Below, piece by piece: positions 1-12,242 of a stretch of 64,000 nt of DNA (positions are counted from its first letter, which is position 1; the number at the start of each line of letters is the position of its first letter). The DNA is from Erythroxylum novogranatense (taxonomy: Eukaryota > Streptophyta > Magnoliopsida > Malpighiales > Erythroxylaceae), in NCBI GenBank assembly GCA_029891385.1, contig CM057226.1, positions 10,595,225 through 10,659,224 on the forward strand, read 5' to 3'. The position numbers were made by a program, and so were the translations under genes. Under the pieces are notes generated by a model. The model did no database searches. It was not told the origin of the DNA and was given only the letters and a program-made list of their open reading frames with translations.

Positions 1-81
1 TCTATAAATAAGTCTCTATATCAATGAAAAAAATATTCAACTTCTGATCAATTATGTTCTACAACCTTTTTCTTCTTAATA
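1..81 (+). repeat. 3' part of the 5' LTR of copia A
   Basis: These bases repeat the end of the 3' LTR (8263-8339) with few differences and end in TTAATA just before the primer-binding site. The LTR therefore ends in TA rather than the canonical CA in both copies. Confidence 0.85.
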
Positions 82-93
82 TGGTATCGAGCA
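82..93 (+). other. Primer-binding site of copia A
   Basis: TGGTATCGAGCA directly after the LTR resembles the TGGTATCAGAGC used by most plant copia elements, which pairs with the 3' end of initiator methionine tRNA. One base is missing relative to that consensus. Confidence 0.75.
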
Positions 94-150
94 AAGGTCG
101 ATTTCGGGTCGATCATCGTAAACATCATCCGCCATCCCAACCTTTCAACC

Positions 151-1260
151 ATGACCAAAGACGTTGTTAAAACCTCAACAATGTCGGTTACCGAAATCCT
201 CACAACACAATTAGAAAAATTGTCGAGTCAAAACACCGAAACGAATCGCCATCAGATTACCAAATTGAACGATCACAATTACTCCTCGTGGTCTAAATCG
301 ATGCTATCGCCATCGAAAGCGAGGAAAATTGAATACATCAATGGCGAGATGGAGCAGCTCGTGAAGACCGCTACAACATATCGTAGATGGCAAGAAGTTT
401 ACTTCCGTGTGTTTTCCGGATCATCGATGTAATTGAACCCGATTTGGTTGGCAATATATTCAATATTCAACATCACGAGACCTTTGGGTGGGTCTCAAAA
501 ACATATCAGAGTAGAGAGGGGTCACTGCAAATTTTCAAACTGATATCCAAAGCCAACAAACATCAACAGGGCCAAATGACCAACGAAAAATATTATAGCA
601 GTTTCCAACAATTATGGCAAGAAATTGATGCAAGAGAGTCAATCCAATGTATCGTACACTGACATTACACTTTTCAACAATATCAAATGGAAGAATCGAT
701 TGTACCAAGATTTGGGTGGATGGATGATGATTCGATTCTAAAAAGGATCTATTAAAACAGACCCATTGCCCTCAGTTGAAGAAGCTTACGCGTCTGTCCG
801 AAGTGAGGCTGCCAGGATGTCCATTCTCAATCCATCGGTAGCCTCCGACGGTGGGGAAACATCACAGGGTAGCATCGGTACGGGACTAGCAGCAAAAGGC
901 AACAATCAAAAACCCAGATCCGACCTCGCCAAGAACAACCTGTAAAAAACATGGCGGTCGAAACAAGTTCATCACTTCATGGTCGATCGGACACATTTGA
1001 AGTGTAGCCATTGCAATATGACGGGACACGTAAAGGAGGAGTGCTTCCACCTTGTGGGCTTTCCCGATTGGTGGAAGGAGAACCCAAAATGGAGAAATCA
1101 GAACCGATCAGGAAGGGCGGCCACCACAACGGGCACCCCGGAGGTCACCAATACATATGCGACGCCATGGAAACAAAGTGGAGCGCTCAGCAATGATCGG
1201 ATTCGGGCAAACAGAAAAAGGAAGCGGCGGCAACTCACCAATAAAAAGGGTCGAGACAGG
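151..1260 (+). pseudogene. Copia A gag, broken
   Basis: The frame opened by the ATG at 151 carries a copia gag start (DHNYSSWSKSMLSPSKA, around residues 42-58) and breaks at about 430. The gag continues in another frame from ~387 to 660 (SFQQLWQEIDARES). A CCHC zinc knuckle, CSHCNMTGHVKEEC, is encoded at about 1003-1045 followed by HLVGFPDWW, the usual plant copia context. At least two frameshifts and several stops separate these parts, so no full capsid protein can be made. Confidence 0.8.
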
Positions 1261-1436
1261 TAAAGGGTTTGGGGAAAGAAATTTATCCCCAAACCCTACT
1301 TTTAGTGGGCCTCTTTATTTTTCTCAATATTTTAGAAGCTCCAATTATGGTCTGAATGATGAGATTTGTGATATTATTGACCCCATTAAAAGCCTATTGA
1401 AACAACATAGCCCACCAGATTTCCAAATTTTCCATA

Positions 1437-2468
1437 ATGACTCCCCTAAAAACCGAAATGACCATTTTTCCCCTAAAAACTGAAAAAAACGCATATATTG
1501 CAAAAAAACCCGACAACCTGAAATGTCCTAGGTGGCTCTTCGATTGTGGAGCCACTGGTACCATGACCTATGATCCCACAGATATCAAACACTCGTCATT
1601 ACCAAGAAAAATCAAATCCAAATCGCCAATGGTGAGTTCAAGATCAAGATAAGCGCGGGATCGAGAACTATCCCCAACACCAAATTATCCCACCGCTTAT
1701 ATGTACCATCCTTACTTGTAAACCGCCTCTCGTCACCAAGTCACTCAGAATTGAATCGCACTGCACTTATGCACCCCGGTTTTGCTTATCGCAGATATTC
1801 GCACTCGTGGAGATCATGGACATGGCCTTGAATCAATACGATGGACTCTATTACGTCGATGAGGTCGCCAAGTAGGAAAAGCCATGCTAACTCACGTAAC
1901 CAAACATCGAGAAAGTTGGCCCTAGCATCGCCGCTTAGGTCACCCATCTCCTGCCTATTTTAAAGTTCCTTTTTCTCATTTATCGAATAATGATCCATGT
2001 GATACATGTGTACTAGCCAAGAGTCATCGAAAAGCTTTTTTCCCTAGTAATACTCGAGTCGAACATATATTTGATTTGGTACATTCTGATGTGTGGGGCC
2101 CAGCTCCTAATTCTAGAAATCATATGTTTCGTTTTTTCTTAATTTTTGTGGATGATTGTACTCGTATGACTTGGGTATATTTCCTAAAAAATAAATCTGA
2201 AGTTCCCCATAAATTCATTCACTTTTATCATATGGTCCATACTCAGTTCCAGAAATCCATTAAAATCCTTAGGACTGATAATGACGGAGAATATGTCAAT
2301 CATTCTATGAAAACCTTTTTCCAAGAAAAAGGGTTAATCCACCAAACCACTTGTCCTAATACACCCCAACAAAATGGAGTGGCCGAAAGAAAAAACCGAA
2401 TCATCCTTGAAATCACCAGAGCCTTACTACTTGAATATAGTGTCCCTCAGTTTTTCTGGCCGGAAGCT
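1437..2468 (+). pseudogene. Copia A protease and integrase core, broken by solo LTR J
   Basis: The aspartic protease site reads WLFDCGATGTMTYDP at ~1530-1575. The GAG-pre-integrase region and the integrase core follow; the latter is open at 2076-2468 with HSDVWGP, RTDNDGEY and QQNGVAERKN, which supply the D,D,E triad. The reading frame is cut at 2468 by the insertion of solo LTR J and resumes at 5849. Upstream stops at ~1650-2075 already disable it. Confidence 0.85.
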
Positions 2469-3049
2469 ATTGCTGTTGGAACCCCTCCCCGATAAGTCGC
2501 ATGCCCGACGTCCTACGTGACATCTGGACGCGCATCTCACAAGGGAGGAATTCCTCACCACTAAAGAAACCTCAAATCGAACTTATTTTAACGTCATCCG
2601 AACAAAACTTGATAAGTTCACCCTAATTATCACCCAATAAAATTTATCTGCTTAGGGCCCATAACTAAATCCTAATCCTAAGCTAAAATGAAATTTCATA
2701 TCTCTCGATCAATTAGAATCAGAAATCGCCTCAATCGGATCTCTATAGCTCACAAAATCGCCCAAAAATAGAATTACATTCAAAACCGTCACGTAATTGA
2801 CTCTCTTTAATACCATCCGTAAAGTCCGACCAAAACCCGTCACTCTCATTTTACTAAAAAGGGGTATAAAATTTTTTAGAAACCCAATGCTTCGAAAACC
2901 GAGTGAATCTGAGGCCAAACGAAAAAGTTACAAGCAAAAGAGTGAGAGGAGGACATTCAGAGATTAGGCGTGGGCACGTCTAAGAGATTTAGAGACTAGA
3001 CGTGGCCACGTCTAAGGATGAAGTCTGGATTTGCAGGAAAATTTCAGAA

Positions 3050-3775
3050 TTTACAAACATCATAACTTTTGCTCCCGAAGTCCAAAATTCATAAATTTGG
3101 TATCAATAAAAAGTTAAAAGGAAGCTCTACAACTTCCTAGAAGGATTTAAACACTAACTTAGCCATTAAGAGGGTCATAATTTGCTTCAAAGTTGCTGCT
3201 ATAAAACTTTCCAATTTTCCTACACAATTCCAAGAATTTGAGAATTCATATCTTTTAGCACATAAGTCTAAAATTGACACATTTTACCTCATTGGAAAGA
3301 TAAGAAGAGGATCCACAAATTTCATGAAGGGTGCTAAAATCAATTCAATCATTAAAGAGGGTAAAAACACATTCAAAGTTTCAGCCTATAAAAAGATCAA
3401 TGAAACAGTAAATTTACCTAAATAAACAGTAACTGTCAACTTACAAACCTCATAACTTTTTATTCCTAACTCCAATAATTGCAAATCATACCTCATTTTA
3501 AAGCTAGAAAGACAATCTACATTTTCTATGAAGAAAGAAAAACTTGAAACTGTCTCTAAGAGGGTGAAAACCCCATTCAAAGGGACTGCAAAATTTTTAC
3601 TTCTATCAACAGCAGCTGAAACCTTTCACCTCTCATAACTCTTTCATTTTAAGTCCGATAGTGACAAACTTTATGTCATTGGAAAGATCTCAACATGTTC
3701 TACATTCTTCAAGAAGACCACCCAAACTAGTTCAAGCTCTAAAGTAGTCCAAAACCCAGGAAGTTGCTGCCCAAT
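3050..3775. repeat. Four degenerate ~190-bp tandem repeats inside solo LTR J
   Basis: A recurring pattern (CATAACTTTT, then AGTCCNAA, TCATTGGAAAG, an AAGA-rich stretch, TAAGAGGGT and TTCAAAGTTGCTGC) starts near 3058, 3247, 3450 and 3633. Spacing is thus about 183-203 bp. The copies are diverged and only visible by motif order. Confidence 0.65.
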
Positions 3776-5294
3776 TTTAGGAAAATTGACAGCACCTCCC
3801 TATTAAGTCACTAACCAAACTCTTCAATTCAATTCATCCCGACTCAAGTACCTGCATGAAAACTCAATATCCAATGGCAGCAACACACTCCTAGGCTTCT
3901 AAATATTTCTCAACCATAAGGCAATCTCACTCCTAAGCATCTACTCATTTCCAATCCATAAAGTCACATGATTTCATTCTTTCCTTTTTGGTCATTCTCA
4001 ACCATACAACAATACATTCTTAAAAAATCATACATAAAATACATTTAAACTTCAAAACTCTTACATTTACATGGAAATAAGTAAATACAAAGCCTTAGAG
4101 GGCATTTTAGCCTAAATACATCAAAGTTTCAAGGAACAAAATACAAAATACAACATTAGTCCCAAAATGCTATCTAAAGCTTTGTTTTCTTAAATACAAC
4201 TTCAAAAGCAAAATGTATCGGAGTTGCCTCAATCCCGATGCGGTGACTCGGTTTCTCGCTCGACACCTGTGGAGGGAAAATGGGGGGTGAGCTCGACGGC
4301 TCCGTGGGTAATAACTTAATAATCAAGGAATAAACAAAACATTATACATTCATTTTCTTTCAAAATCAATGTCACGTAGATCAAACATGTTCAATTTCTC
4401 AATCTCTTCACCCAATTCATCATATCAAACAAGTTACAAATCACATATCACGAAAACACATCAAAAGTGGTTCGGGTGGATCCGAAATAGAACGTACTAC
4501 ACAATCCCACGAAGCGGTCATGTGTAGCCGTGACTTATAGGAATCCCTGAGAGGAACTCCAATGCCTCTAGCGGGCAGGCGGGAGAAGCCTATGGGTAGA
4601 CAGGTGCACCTGACTCTTATGGGACCACCACAAACCCAAAGTAAACATGCAAATCACATAATTTATAAGCATTAGCCACAATGGCCCTTACAAAATGTCA
4701 CTTTCACACAATTTGCACATAATCGCCAAGTTCACATATCCGAACTTTTTTCACTTAACAAATCATTTAATAAGCACTTCCAACATAAACTTACATACAA
4801 AAGACACTTTATACAAATTATAATCAACACAAAGAGTAATTAATTTAAAATTATTAATTCATTGGAAAGCATAATTAACCTTTAGTATAAAAACGTTAAA
4901 TAGCCTATTAACTCAATTATTAAGAAAATCACCCACCTTAAATTCCTTTAGCTTGTAGGATGGTCAAATGGCCTTGGCTCTTCCTCTAAATGCCTCACTT
5001 CACCTTCATTAAGCATGATTATCCCATAAGCACATAGGATAACAAAATTTAACTTTCTAAGGAAAGAAAAACATAAATTCAATCCCATCTAACCTTACCC
5101 ATACCTTAACTAAGCTATTAGCATCAAAACCCATCAAAAATTCCATGAATTTCACATTTTCTTACCTTAGAGATTGAGACCCACGAAAATTCCTTCTTGC
5201 TTCTAATGGAGGATTAACCCTTCATTTCCACTTTCTTCTTGAATAAAACTCTTAAACCCTCCTTTCTAAAGCATAAAAACCTAAGCTTCACTTC

Positions 5295-5327
5295 TCTTCT
5301 TCTTCTTCTTCTTCTTCTTCTTCTTCT
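5295..5327. repeat. (TCT)n microsatellite in LTR J
   Basis: About eleven TCT/CTT units run without interruption here; on the minus strand they read (GAA)n, just downstream of the probable LTR promoter. Confidence 0.9.
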
Positions 5328-5848
5328 CCTTTAGTCGAAACCTCCTCTTTGCTTTCTCCTTTCTTTGTAGTTTCGTAGCTCTTCTAAATGACTTAAGGAA
5401 AATTTGTCCTAACTTATAACCTAAGCCCAAAACTACAACGTTTCATCATTCCCTCTTATATTTCCTTACAATTTCGTGCTTCCACCTATAACATATGACT
5501 ACTCCTCTTTTGCTTCATTCTTTTCTCCTTTAATTGCAACTTATGTGGACCCTAGCCCAAATGCTTCCTTTCTTCTTCATTTAAATGATATTTAAAAGGG
5601 CTAAAAGCCCACTTTATTAACCTTAAGCCTTAAACACATATATGATCTTCCTATCATGCCCTTATTCCATCTTAATCTTTTTAATTTCTAAAAACTTATC
5701 AAACCTCTAATTTTAACTAAATACCTCCAATTAATTTCTATTAACTAAGTACTAAAAATCCCAAATTAATCTAATTAAAAGGAATTTATCAATCTAAACC
5801 TTAAAATAAAGAAAACAAGCTTAAAGCGAATCGGGGTCCATCAATTGC

Positions 5849-8113
5849 CACCGCTGTATATATCCTAAACCGCTTGCCTACCAAAATACTAAACCTACAA
5901 ACACCTCTCCACACACTTTCCACTCACACCACTATTCCTGCCCCTTTAGCCCTCACACCTCGGATATTCGGGTGCTCTGTCTTTGTCCATATCTCGAAAA
6001 CGAAGCGTTCTAAATTTGATCCTTGTGCTCTTAAATGCGTTTTTGTTGGGTATGGGGTTAATCAGAAAGGTTATAGATGTTACCATCCCTCTTCCCGTCG
6101 CATGTTCACCACTATGGACTGCAACTTCTTAGAAACAGAATACTTCTATACTACCCAGCTCAGTGGTCAGGGGGAGAAATCAGAAATCGACACACTGAGT
6201 TGGCTCATACACCCGAATCTGCCAATACTTGAGCCCACCAGACCTGCGACCTCTGATAACGTAACAATGTCCATCTAATCAGAATCACCCCAAGGATCTC
6301 CTCAGCCGGATACTCCTCGAGAGGTAACAACTCCTATCCCTAATAACTCTGCTTTCGATCATTCTAATCAATCTCCTGCAGCACCAGAAAATGAAACCAT
6401 AGAGTCCACTAGGGGGTATGTTCTCCCATCACGGACCACACGGGGAGTACCACCATAGAGGTATTCACCATAATACACTTCCAGAGCATCCAGATATTCA
6501 GTGGCTAATATAGTAAGCGGGAGCCTGTCAGTAGAAGCCAAGGCCTTTACCACAAGATTGTATATCAAGCTATTCTCTGACAAATGAAGAAGCCGAGGAG
6601 AAACAGGAGTGGCGACAAGCAATGGGAGTAGAAATGAATGCTTTAGAAAAAAATGGCACGTGGGAGAAATGTGTATTACCTCCAAGGAAGAAGATTGTTG
6701 GGTGCAGATGGGTGTTTACCATAAAATACAAAGAGATGGGATAGTGGAAAGATATAAAGCCTTGTTGGTCGCAAAGGGTATACATGCATATATGGAGTAG
6801 ACTACTCAGAAACTTTTAGCCCGTGTATTAAACTTGATACTATTAGGGTGTTATTCTCTTTAGCAGCAAATCTGAACTGGCCACTACATCAGTTCAACGT
6901 GAAAAATGCATTCTTGCATGGAGAATTGAAAGAAGAAGTTTATATGGAAGCACCACCTGGTTTTGCCCATAGGTTCCAACCGAATGAGGTATGTCGATTG
7001 AAGAAAGCACTTTATGGGTTGAAACAATCACCACGAGCCTGGTTTGGACGATTCACCATAGTAATGAAGCATCTAGGATATAAACAGAGCAACTCTGACC
7101 ACACATTGTTTCTGAAGAGAAAGGGTGAGAAGGTTACTTGTCTCATCATTTATGTAGACGATATGATTCTCAATGGAAATGATCCGGAAGAAATGAGTTA
7201 TCTCCGGAGACACTTGTTTGAGGAGTTTGAAATGAAAGACTTGGGAGGTCTCAAGTATTTTCTGGGAATAGAGGTGCTCAGATCAAAACGAGGGATATTT
7301 ATCTCTCAAAGAAAATATGTGCTCGATCTTCTTGCAGAAACTGAGCTCGTTGACTGTAAGCCAGCTGAAACATCGATTATGTTGAACCATGGCCTGAAGA
7401 TAGAAAAGGAAGCTGAACCTACTGATCGTGGTAGATATCAGAGATTGGTAGGGTGATTGATATACCTTGCTCATACTAGACCAGACATAGCATATGCAGT
7501 TGAAGTTGTGAGTCAGTTTATGCACGAGCCACAGGTACAACACATGGATGCCGTTGTCAGAATCCTTCGATACTTAAAAGGAACATCTGGGAACGGAGTT
7601 TTATTCCAGAATAATGGGAACTTAGAAGTAAAAGTTTACACTGATGTAGATCAATGGAAATCCAGAGATGAAGATCAACCTCGGATATTTTCTCTTGTAG
7701 GAGGAAATTTGGTAACCTGGAAAAGCAAGAAACAAAAGGTGGTGGCGCTCTCCAGTGCTGAAGCAAAATTTAGAGGAATAACTAAAGGCTTGACAGAGTT
7801 ACTATGGCTGGTAAAATTGATGACTGAACTTGGTTTTCCACCAAAAAAGGCTTGTGAGCTGTTGTGTGATAACAAGGCAGCTATTAGTATTTCAGAGAAT
7901 CCAGTGCAACATGACAGGACCAAACATGTAGAAGTTGACCGGTATTTCATCAAGAAAAAGTTGGAGGGTGGCATTGTCAACTTACCATATGTTCGATCAG
8001 AAGACCAGTTGGCTGATATTTTGACAAAGGTTGTTGTGGGGCGAACCTTTCATGAAGCATTACGCAAGTTAGGTGTGGGAGATCCCATCACCAAACTTGA
8101 GGGGGAGTGTTAG
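5849..8113 (+). pseudogene. Copia A integrase C-terminus, reverse transcriptase and RNase H, broken
   Basis: After LTR J the integrase continues with ILNRLPTK and the C-terminal FGCSVFVH...KCVFVGYG block (to ~6130). RT follows from ~6590, with frameshifts at 6600-6850, then a clean stretch 6848-7456 containing FNVKNAFLHGE, ALYGLKQSPRAW and the intact catalytic YVDD at 7151-7162. An in-frame TGA at 7454-7456 splits RT from RNase H (7457-8113), which ends with NKAAISISENPVQHDRTKH and ADILTK. The usual TDADWAG of RNase H has become TDVDQWK. Intact RT active-site residues together with stops indicate fairly recent decay. Confidence 0.88.
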
Positions 8114-8229
8114 ATTAGAAGTTGTAACTAAATAGGAGATCATGATCCTATCCCTTAATAGTAGGATATGTTAGATTAGAAGTTGTAACCAAATAGGAGA
8201 TAATAATCCTATCCCTTAATGGTAGGATT
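8108..8229 (+). repeat. 61-bp tandem duplication at the start of copia A 3' LTR
   Basis: The unit beginning TGTTAGATTAGAAGTTGTAA occurs at 8108-8168 and again at 8169-8229 with only a few changes, so the 3' LTR contains two copies of its own first 61 bases. Confidence 0.88.
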
Positions 8230-8339
8230 AATCCTAACCAACTACTGTGTATAATCATTCTATAAATAAGGCTCTATATCAATGAAAAAAATATACAACT
8301 TCTGATCAATTATGTTCTACAACCTTTTTCTTCTTAATA
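8108..8339 (+). repeat. 3' LTR of copia A
   Basis: The LTR starts TGTTAGATTAG right after the polypurine tract CTTGAGGGGGAG (8096-8107) and ends TTCTTAATA at 8339, matching the 5' LTR end. A TATA-like TCTATAAATAAGG lies at ~8260. Confidence 0.88.
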
Positions 8340-9242
8340 GTTAAGGCTTTCTTGGATTCTTCTTTCCGGATCAAGGATCTGGGTGACTTAAAGTACTTCC
8401 TTGGTCTTCAAGTGGCTCGTACTTCCTCTGACATTCATCTTTGTCAATGCAAATATTCTCTGGATATCTTGACAGAGACTGGTTTTTTGGACTGCAAACC
8501 TACGAAGACTCCTATTGTCACTAAAATGCCAAAGACTACTTGTGATGATTTGCTTCCTGATAATTCTTCTTTCCGCAAGCTTATTGGTCGCCTTCTCTAT
8601 TTGACTTCTACTTAACCGGATATTGCATTTGCTATTCAGCAGTTGAGTCAACATTTGGACTCACCCACCGTCACCCATCTTCAGGTTGCTCATCGTGTTT
8701 TGCATTACTTGAAGAGCTATCCTACTACTAGTTTGTCCTTTTCTGCTGCTTCCCCACATCTTCTTCAGGCCTTTAGTGATTTTGATTGGCCTGGCTGCCC
8801 TGAGACTCGACGCTCTGTCACTGGCTATTGTTTATTTTTTGGTGACTCTCTCATTAACTGGAAAGCTAAAAAGCAAACCACTGTTTCACGCTTTTCCTCT
8901 GAGGCTGAGTATAGAGCTCTTGCGTCCACTGCTTGTGAAGTTTAGTGGCTTCACTATCTCTTACGTGATTTGCTCATGCCTGTTTCTAGTCCTATGGCTT
9001 TGTTCTGTGACAACAATTCTGCCTTATAGCTTGCTGCAAATCCTACTTTTCATGAATGGACGAAACATATCGAGATTGATTGTCACCCTATTCGGGAGAA
9101 AGTGCTTAATGGTGTTATCAAGCTTCTTCCTTATCCCTCCAAGGATCAGCTCGCAGATGTCTTCACTAAGGCTCTTGCCGTTGCTACTTTTCAACTCAAC
9201 ATATCTAAGCTAGGATTGCTTTCTATCCATTCTCCAGCTTGA
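8340..9242 (+). pseudogene. Copia B reverse transcriptase end and RNase H
   Basis: Sequence right after copia A encodes the C-terminal part of a different copia RT (FRIKDLGDLKYFLGLQVARTS) and RNase H (AFSDFDWPGCPETRRSVTG, INWKAKKQTTVSR, EAEYRALA, ADVFTKALA). There are stops at ~8614 and ~8943 and in ...SALxLAANP. The rest of B's coding region should lie left of the window, beyond copia A. A polypurine tract CTTGAGGGGGG ends at ~9248. Confidence 0.85.
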
Positions 9243-9249
9243 GGGGGGC

Positions 9250-12065
9250 TCTTTGTAGCGCCCCCTTACCGTAGGGTACGCACCAGGATGCCCGTGGGTT
9301 GTTCCGACGCATATCCCACAACAAGAAAATGCTACTATCGAAAACAATCACTATCCACTCGCATGGCATCAATATAATTAAACCGCATTGAGCAAATCAC
9401 TAAAATTTAAAACCATAATAATCTTTCATTCATATTATCAATCCAAAATATAGACAAGTCTATCGCCCTACTGGCCTAACACAATATCCCAAAAAGGAAA
9501 CTGATACAAAAGTCTATACTAAGTCATCCCCAAAAATCGCCCCAGCTGACCGACCTGTATGCCATCGCTTCACTTGTCCAAGCACTCGCACTGCAGGAAA
9601 ACTCTAACACGGGAGCTAAGAATCTACTAACGCTGTCCTGAAAATATTAGCAATGTTGGGTGAGTTTGAGAACTCAATGAGAAACCATCATCGATGGTTC
9701 ACCCAACTCATGCATATACACATAATATATCACAATATATTACACAGTCACAATACACAATCGGCACACTATCAGATACTTCACACATTTTCACTATAAT
9801 CATACATTAGATAGGTCACTGAGAAATCATCACATACTACACGCATTCTCACTTTTCACAACACAGTCAGATGCATAATGCATGCCAATTCTCATTTTGT
9901 GTCAGTGTTGTGACTGAGCATCAATATTGTCCCGATTTGGCACATTTCACAATAATCGCATTTTTGGCAAGTAGGAGAGCCCTCGTGGTATGCACCATCG
10001 CCCACTCACATTGTGGATAGGAGAGCCCTCCGGTATGCACTATTCCCTTTTCGCCCAGTTCTTTTCATCGATAATCGAGCTTAAAGCTCTTATCACTAAT
10101 GGCTCCAGTCACAACTGTTAATTTACCGCTTTTAATCATGCCTAGCATGCACTCACACTTGCACAATCAATAACACAATTCAATCGATTCGGAACACTTA
10201 CTCATAATTCTATACACTGATTCACAATCACAGGGATTCACATTGTCAAACAATTTACAAAATCACTGCACATTTAACACACAAAGATTGAGGAACCAAC
10301 TAGGTTACTCACTTGTAACTTCCGAGCTACTGCCTGGAAGTCCCAGTAATATCCGTGGACTGACGATCCAACGGCGCCTCTATAACAATTCAAACGAATT
10401 CTCATCACTATATGCTCAATCAAATGAATTCGATAATGCACATGTCTTAATTCAAAAATTGTACGATGCATGATCATGATTTTCCATCGCTCTAATCCCA
10501 TTCCGCTATCTCTCGCTTCACAACCAAAATGCACTATTCACTAGGTCAAATTCCTTCACTAAGTCCCCAAAGATAACTCCAATTGTCAAGACATAACTCT
10601 TAGGTTATACTAAGAACTGTAATTGACTCTCTCTCGATAATTTCGATCCTGCTAATTAAAATTTGATCTCTCCATCTTTACCACAATTGTAGACCTCTTT
10701 CTCTAGTTCACAACGAATCCGGAATCACCTCAATTGGAGATCTACACTAAAAGTTATGCCTAATAAACCAAAACACGTCCATTCATAAATCTCACCCTTC
10801 GCCGCGACGTATGGGTAGTTCGCCTCGCCGCGAAGTCTACGAGCAACCTCATCGCGGCGTAAAATCCATTCGTCATGCGACGTTCGCGTGGTTTCGCCCA
10901 TGACGAGCACGCTTTTTCTCGTCATGCAAGGGTTTAAATTCAGACGTCATGACGCATGCGACTACTTCGCTTTCTCCGATCGATTTCTCCACCATTTTTA
11001 CTCTCTCAAGCTAACATTTAACACACTCAACTACCCTATCTAACACATTAAACACCATAAATGCAACAAACCATAATAAATAACAACATTAAACACAATA
11101 AACTTACCAAATCGAAGAATCGAACAGTAACCCTAAATCTCCGAAAACTCTCTCAACTTCTAACACCAACGATGAGACTACAACGCCAAGCTAGACATCA
11201 ATAACTCCAATGCTCCAGCAGATCTTTAACCACAAAGAAAGGAACAAATAAAAATCTCCCAGGGAGGAAGAGATCGTCGATGGGGAGAAAAGAGAAAGGA
11301 GAAGGAAATGCTTATCTCCAATTCAAAACCCAACTCTTTTATATAAAGATTTAAACCTATTGCTCACAAATCCACAAGCCCTCAATTTCTTTTAATTTCA
11401 GTCTCTAATTTCAATGGCTCATCACAATAATTCCTAAACTCACAAATCTAAATTTTCCAAGCCATTTACCACTCACTTTCGGAACCGGAATCTAAATCAT
11501 CAGTCTCTAGGTCATTTTCTCAGACCGGACTCACAACTTTAAAAATTCCAGAAAAATTTCATAATTCCTCAAAAATATAAAACACAAAGTCCTATACTCA
11601 AATTTCAATTTCCAATCCCAAAAATTCAATTTTCACTCTAATTCAACTATTCCACTCATATTATCCCTAATTTCACTTTAAATCAAATCTAACTCAATTA
11701 TCTCAAAATTCACAATTCAACTCATAAACACAATTTAAATCTTTGGGAAAAATCATGAACGACGTCACTATGTATTTATGTGCAATTAACTCATTTATCA
11801 CTGATGCAGAGGCAAAAATGCACGTGCAGTTCAATTATGAATGCACCCAATGCTATCCCATCCAAATTACCGACATGCTCATCACATCGGTAACGGGATG
11901 TTACACTCTTAGTTATATTAGTTTTGGTAGTTTATTTATTAACTATTCTTAGTTTGTTAGATAATTACAGTTAATTCGTTTCTACTTTTGTGAACACTGT
12001 ATATAATACTTTCATTCGTTGTTAGTAAAGCTAAGCTTTACAATTCCCAAAATACGCTTTCTACA
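9250..12065 (+). repeat. 3' LTR of copia B, split by solo LTR I
   Basis: Four bases (9250-9253) plus 11911-12065 make a short LTR of ~160 bp that begins right after the polypurine tract and ends TTTCTACA. The PPR pseudogene resumes at 12066. A TATA-like GTATATAATAC lies at ~11999. The first base pair is TC rather than TG, a single change. The 5' LTR is outside the window. Confidence 0.7.
9254..11905 (-). mobile_element. Solo LTR I, gypsy G family, antisense, TSD CTCTT
   Basis: Read on the minus strand it begins TGTAACATCCCGTTAC and ends GGGGGCGCTACA, the same ends as the LTRs of gypsy G, with related sequence across its 2,652 bp, including the GAAGCGATGGC and AACCATCGATGATGG blocks. Perfect TSDs CTCTT flank it (9249-9253, 11906-11910). 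It contains no gag or pol, so it is a solo LTR. Short ORFs at 10243-10473, 10725-10925 and 11743-11952 are not recognisable proteins. Confidence 0.88.
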
Positions 12066-12242
12066 CAAAATGGCAATGAATGGCTTTACCAATCTTTAGC
12101 TCGCACGTGTCAGCACATGCCTTTAGTATAGAAGAGTATGTGTAGGAATCGTATTTGATAGGAGGAACGAATTCTTAAGTTAGGAGTATAATAAAAGAGC
12201 TTCAAAGGGCATATTGTTGCAGATAAAGCCAATGATGATAGT
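12066..12242 (-). pseudogene. PPR pseudogene, fragment 1 (about codons 79-138)
   Basis: This stretch matches 49745-49922 of the intact PPR gene nearly base for base, with a 1-base deletion at ~12169 that shifts the frame. Its left edge abuts copia B and its right edge gypsy C (the last five bases are the ATAGT target site). The rest of the pseudogene (codon ~138 onward) would lie to the left, beyond the window. Confidence 0.93.

Larger units (their letters stand above)
2474..5843 (-). mobile_element. Solo LTR J (gypsy type) with TSD ATTGC
   Basis: The segment runs TGTTGGAACC...GGGTCCATCA and is bounded by perfect 5-bp repeats ATTGC (2469-2473 and 5844-5848). Removing it plus one TSD joins the two halves of the copia A integrase. 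It holds no recognisable gag-pol, so it is a solo LTR of 3,370 bp, presumably left by LTR-LTR recombination. The minus orientation is inferred from a TATA-like ATATAAGAGGG followed by GAA-rich sequence when read on that strand. It shares the block around 4578-4600 (GCGGGCAGGCGGGAGAAG) and terminal sequences with solo LTR H, suggesting a related family. No gene is seen in it. Confidence 0.85.
1..8339 (+). mobile_element. Ty1/copia element A (5' end off window), nested in copia B
   Basis: The order 5' LTR end, Met-type primer-binding site, gag, protease, integrase, reverse transcriptase, RNase H, polypurine tract and 3' LTR on the plus strand identifies a Ty1/copia element. The first 81 bases match the last ~77 bases of the 3' LTR ending at 8339, so only the start of the 5' LTR is missing. 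The element is interrupted in its integrase by solo LTR J. It sits inside the RT region of another copia (B), whose sequence resumes at 8340. Stops and frameshifts throughout make it non-autonomous. The left TSD lies outside the window, so the insertion boundary on that side cannot be checked. Confidence 0.9.
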
